Positions 5,309-8,163 of a DNA stretch of 8,163 nucleotides are shown here, in pieces. The notes below the pieces were generated by a model. It had not been told where the DNA came from. It saw nothing but the letters and a program-made list of their open reading frames with translations, and ran no database searches. The DNA is from an uncultured Chloroflexota bacterium (lineage in GTDB: Bacteria > Chloroflexota > Limnocylindria > Limnocylindrales > CSP1-4): NCBI GenBank assembly GCA_903928275.1, contig CAIYQJ010000151.1:1-8163 (forward strand), written 5' to 3'. Within the stretch, counting starts at the first letter, position 1; the number at the start of each line of letters is the position of its first letter. Both the position numbers and the translations under genes were made by a program.

Positions 5309-8163
5309 CTGATCCCCACCCGAACGCACCCCGGCGGTGGCCGCGCCGCCCGGACCCCGGCGACGCTCGCGGCCATGGCGCGCGCCGCCGTCGCGGCGGT
5401 CCTGCTCGTGGGTGGGCTCGCGGTGCCGGGGATGGCAGGCCCGACCGCCGCGGCCGACCCGATCCGCACGGCCGTGTCCGTCGCCACGCCGGTCGCCCTC
5501 GGCTCAGTCCCCGGTCGGGACGCGGCCTCCAGCGCGATCGGCGGACCGGTGAGCGGGCCGAGCGACGCCTACCTCGAGACGCAGGCCCATGCGTCCCGGA
5601 CATACGCCTTCCCGCCCGGTTCCCCCGCCCGTGTCCCGCTCCGCGTTCGCGCCGGGGGCGGGGCCGTCGCCGCGTCGGGCACCTCCGGCGCCCATGTGCC
5701 GGGCGTCCGGGCGGCCTCAGGCGTCTCGGCCGCGGGGGCGACCGCGCTCCGTCGCCAGGTCTACGGCTTCCTCCCGTACTGGGAGCTCGTCGATCCCAAC
5801 CTGCACCTCGACTACGCGTCGCTGTCCACGATCGCGTACTTCAGCGTCGGGGCGGCGGCGAACGGCAGCCTCATCACGGCCAACGCGGACGGTTCGGCGA
5901 CCTCGGGCTGGGCCGGCTGGAAGAGCCAGGCCCTCACGGACATCATCGATGCCGCGCACGCCAACGGCGTCAGCGTCGACCTCACCCTCGCGGTCTTCGC
6001 GTGGACGACGAGCCAGGCGAAGGTGCAGAAGGCCCTCCTCTCGAGTCCCACCGCCCGGGCGACCCTCATCGCGAACCTCGTGAGCGCCGTGACGAGTCGC
6101 GGGGCGGACGGCATCAACCTCGATGTGGAGCCGCTCGTCGCGGGGCAGGAGCTGAACCTCGTCGCCTTCGTCCGCGACCTTCGGACGGCGCTCGACGCCG
6201 CGGGGCCCGGTCGTCGCATCACCATCGACGTCCTGGGGACGACGGAGAACTACCCGCACGAGCAGCTGGTCGCGGCCGGCGCCGCCGACGCGCTGTTCAT
6301 CATGGGCTACGACTACCGCACCGCCGACGCCGGGTACGCGGGCTCGATCTCGCCGCTCACGGGCCCGTCCTACGACCTGACGGAGACGCTCGATACGTAC
6401 CTGGCGCGCGTGCCGGCCTCCAGGATCATCCTCGGCGTCCCGTACTACGGCCGCGCCTGGTCCACCGTCTCGGACGCGCTCCGCGCGAAGACGCAGTCCG
6501 GTGCCCGGTACGGGTACTCGGCGACGGCGATCTACGATCTCGCGGCGCAGCTCGCGGCCGACAACGGTCGCCAGTGGGATCCCCAGGAGCAGGGGCCGTG
6601 GACCGCCTACCAGCGCGACACGTGCCCCACCCCGTCGACCTGCAGCACCTCCTGGCGCGAGCTCTTCTACGACGACGCGGAGTCGCTCCGGCTCAAGTAC
6701 CAGCTCGCCGACTCGCGCGGCCTCGCAGGGGTCGGGATGTGGGCCCTGGGGTACGACGGCCAGCGGCCGGAGCTCGCCGCGCTCCTGCGCGACATGTTCG
6801 GGGGGCTGGGCGGGGGCACCACGCCGCCGGCTGGGGACACGACGCCGCCAACGGCCGCACTCGGCGTCCTGCCCCCGGTCGCCCCGGACGAGGGGGTCGT
6901 CGTCGCCTGGAGCGGCGCGGACGCGGTCGGGGTGACCGGCTACGACGTCCAGGAGGCGTCCGCCGGCGGCCCCTGGGCGGACTGGCTCACGGGCACCCTC
7001 GCCACGAGCGATGTCTGGCTCGGCACGAACGGAGTCGATCACGCCTTCCGCGTGCGGGCGCACGACGCCGCCGGCAACGTGAGCCCGTGGACGACGGAGG
7101 ATCCGTCCACGGCCATCACCCCGCTCGCGAAGGGTGGGTTCGTCCGCCTCACCGCCGGCGCCGTGGCCCTGCGGTCCGGACCGGCCACCACCTCGAAGCG
7201 CGTGGCGGCGGCGAAGGCCGGCGACGTCTTCCTCGTGACGAGCGGTCCGCGCGCCGCGGGCGGCGCGTCGTGGGTCCAGGTGACCGGGCCGATCACGGCG
7301 TGGCCCGTCGGCTCGGCAGTGCGGACGAAGGCCTGGCTCGCGGTGAAGCAGGCCGGCGCGACCCTCGCGGTCCCCACGCGGCGCCCGAGCGCCACGGTGA
7401 TCGCGGCCGGCTTCGCGGGCTATGCGTTCGACGGCGGCGGGCCGGCCTCGATCGGGTCGGCGGCCGTCGCGCGCCGCACGTTCTCCCCGAACGGCGACGG
7501 CAGCCGCGACACTCTCGCGGTCTCCTGGTCGGCCCGGGCCGCGATGACGGCCGTCACCGCGACGATCCTGCGACCGGACGGCACCGTCGTGGGGACGGTG
7601 GCGATCGGGTCGCAGCCGGCGGGACGGCGCTCCTGGTCCTGGGACGGGCGCGTCGCCGGCGCTGTGGTGCCCGACGGGACGTACCTCGTCCAGCTCGCCG
7701 GGAAGGTCGCGGCCACCGCGTACCACGCGCCGTCGGCGCGGCCGGCGACGCAGGCGCAGGTCGACAGCTTCGGCGTCGTCGTGGACACGGTCGCCCCGGT
7801 CCTCGCGTCGTCGTCGATATCCGCGGCGACGCTGGATCCCGACGGCGCTGGTCCGGCCGACATCACCGTCACGGGCAACGCCCCGGACGCGCTCCGCTGG
7901 ACGGTGTCGATCTCGCCGGTCGCGGCCGGCACCGCGGGCGCCACGGCGACCGTGGGCACGGTCGTCCGGACGATCTCCGGCGACGGCCCGGCGGCGACAG
8001 CCGCCTGGGACGGCCGGTCCGATGCCGGCGCGAAGGTCCCCGGCGGGACGTACCGTGCCACGCTCCGCATGTTCGATGCCGCGGGGAACGCGGGCGTGGC
8101 CACGTGGGACGTGACCCTGGTGCGCGCCGGCCCGCACCTGGCGGTGACGGTCGTCCCGGCCGC
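5309..8163 (+). CDS. Exported glycoside hydrolase family 18 protein with FN3, SH3-like and FlgD-like Ig domains (3' end missing)
   Basis: The frame stays open to the window edge, giving about 951 residues from CTG 5309 (929 from ATG 5375). Numbering is from 5309. A signal peptide occupies about 1-49 (basic lead, core 26-40, AAA end) and a low-complexity linker 50-149. The GH18 barrel spans about 150-497: QVYGFLPYW (150-158), catalytic DGINLDVE (267-274, Glu274 the proton donor, Asp272 its partner), MGYDYR (332-337), and the terminal-strand GMWALGYD (Trp478). Cys439 and Cys445 may form a disulphide. After a Thr/Pro linker come an FN3-like domain (about 514-604), an SH3-like domain (about 610-678, with VALRSGPATTSKRV) and two FlgD-like Ig repeats (FSPNGDG from 725; WDG at 778 and 900). 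GH18 enzymes of this type cleave beta-1,4 GlcNAc linkages in chitin or peptidoglycan. The SH3-like and Ig modules suggest action at the cell surface; the true substrate is not shown. Confidence 0.9.
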   Translation, partial: MIPTRTHPGGGRAARTPATLAAMARAAVAAVLLVGGLAVPGMAGPTAAADPIRTAVSVATPVALGSVPGRDAASSAIGGPVSGPSDAYLETQAHASRTYAFPPGSPARVPLRVRAGGGAVAASGTSGAHVPGVRAASGVSAAGATALRRQVYGFLPYWELVDPNLHLDYASLSTIAYFSVGAAANGSLITANADGSATSGWAGWKSQALTDIIDAAHANGVSVDLTLAVFAWTTSQAKVQKALLSSPTARATLIANLVSAVTSRGADGINLDVEPLVAGQELNLVAFVRDLRTALDAAGPGRRITIDVLGTTENYPHEQLVAAGAADALFIMGYDYRTADAGYAGSISPLTGPSYDLTETLDTYLARVPASRIILGVPYYGRAWSTVSDALRAKTQSGARYGYSATAIYDLAAQLAADNGRQWDPQEQGPWTAYQRDTCPTPSTCSTSWRELFYDDAESLRLKYQLADSRGLAGVGMWALGYDGQRPELAALLRDMFGGLGGGTTPPAGDTTPPTAALGVLPPVAPDEGVVVAWSGADAVGVTGYDVQEASAGGPWADWLTGTLATSDVWLGTNGVDHAFRVRAHDAAGNVSPWTTEDPSTAITPLAKGGFVRLTAGAVALRSGPATTSKRVAAAKAGDVFLVTSGPRAAGGASWVQVTGPITAWPVGSAVRTKAWLAVKQAGATLAVPTRRPSATVIAAGFAGYAFDGGGPASIGSAAVARRTFSPNGDGSRDTLAVSWSARAAMTAVTATILRPDGTVVGTVAIGSQPAGRRSWSWDGRVAGAVVPDGTYLVQLAGKVAATAYHAPSARPATQAQVDSFGVVVDTVAPVLASSSISAATLDPDGAGPADITVTGNAPDALRWTVSISPVAAGTAGATATVGTVVRTISGDGPAATAAWDGRSDAGAKVPGGTYRATLRMFDAAGNAGVATWDVTLVRAGPHLAVTVVPA

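Noticed and set aside
5717..8137. 806-codon minus-strand open frame
   Set aside because: Antisense to the GH18 gene, which has clear catalytic motifs in an uninterrupted + frame to the window edge.
1..8163. tRNA, rRNA or insertion sequence
   Set aside because: No cloverleaf-like segment, rRNA core sequence, transposase motif or terminal inverted repeat was seen on either strand; non-coding space is limited to three short gaps.

Overview
This is a GC-rich window (roughly 70% G+C by eye) in which every real gene reads on the + strand. The codon bias is strong enough that nearly every other frame is open over long stretches. The gene content (a monocistronic-looking mreB-mreC pair followed by large exported proteins with FlgD-type Ig repeats) and the TAnnnT-type -10 boxes fit a high-GC environmental bacterium. 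Chloroflexota of the Limnocylindria/Ellin6529 kind is my best guess. Nothing in the window proves it, and an actinobacterial relative is not excluded.

Layout: (1) 1-477, the 3' part of a dienelactone-hydrolase-family alpha/beta hydrolase, with the whole Cys-Asp-His triad present. (2) 478-658, an intergenic stretch with a GC-rich hairpin and a good -10 box (TATACT). (3) 659-1717 mreB and 1728-2657 mreC, ten bases apart and evidently one operon encoding the actin-like filament of cell elongation and its membrane-anchored scaffold partner. mreD does not follow. (4) 2658-2910, an intergenic stretch holding five 18-bp tandem repeats with hairpin-forming units, then a dyad-flanked -10 box and a repeated AACCGGT motif. 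(5) 2911-5214, an exported 767-residue protein. Its N-terminal domain looks like a clan CD (caspase/CHAT/gingipain-type) cysteine peptidase, followed by an SH3-like domain, three FlgD-like Ig repeats and a C-terminal beta domain. (6) 5309-8163 and beyond, an exported glycoside hydrolase family 18 protein with FN3, SH3-like and at least two FlgD-like Ig domains. It runs off the right edge with no stop.

The two exported proteins share a plan: signal peptide, catalytic domain, SH3-like module, FlgD-type Ig repeats. They also appear to share the start of a C-terminal domain. Together with mreBC this suggests a locus for building and remodelling the cell surface. The most interesting items are the apparent secreted caspase-like peptidase, the matching architecture of its neighbour, and two genes (mreB and the GH18 gene) whose best-supported start codon is CTG, each exactly 7 nt behind a strong Shine-Dalgarno sequence.
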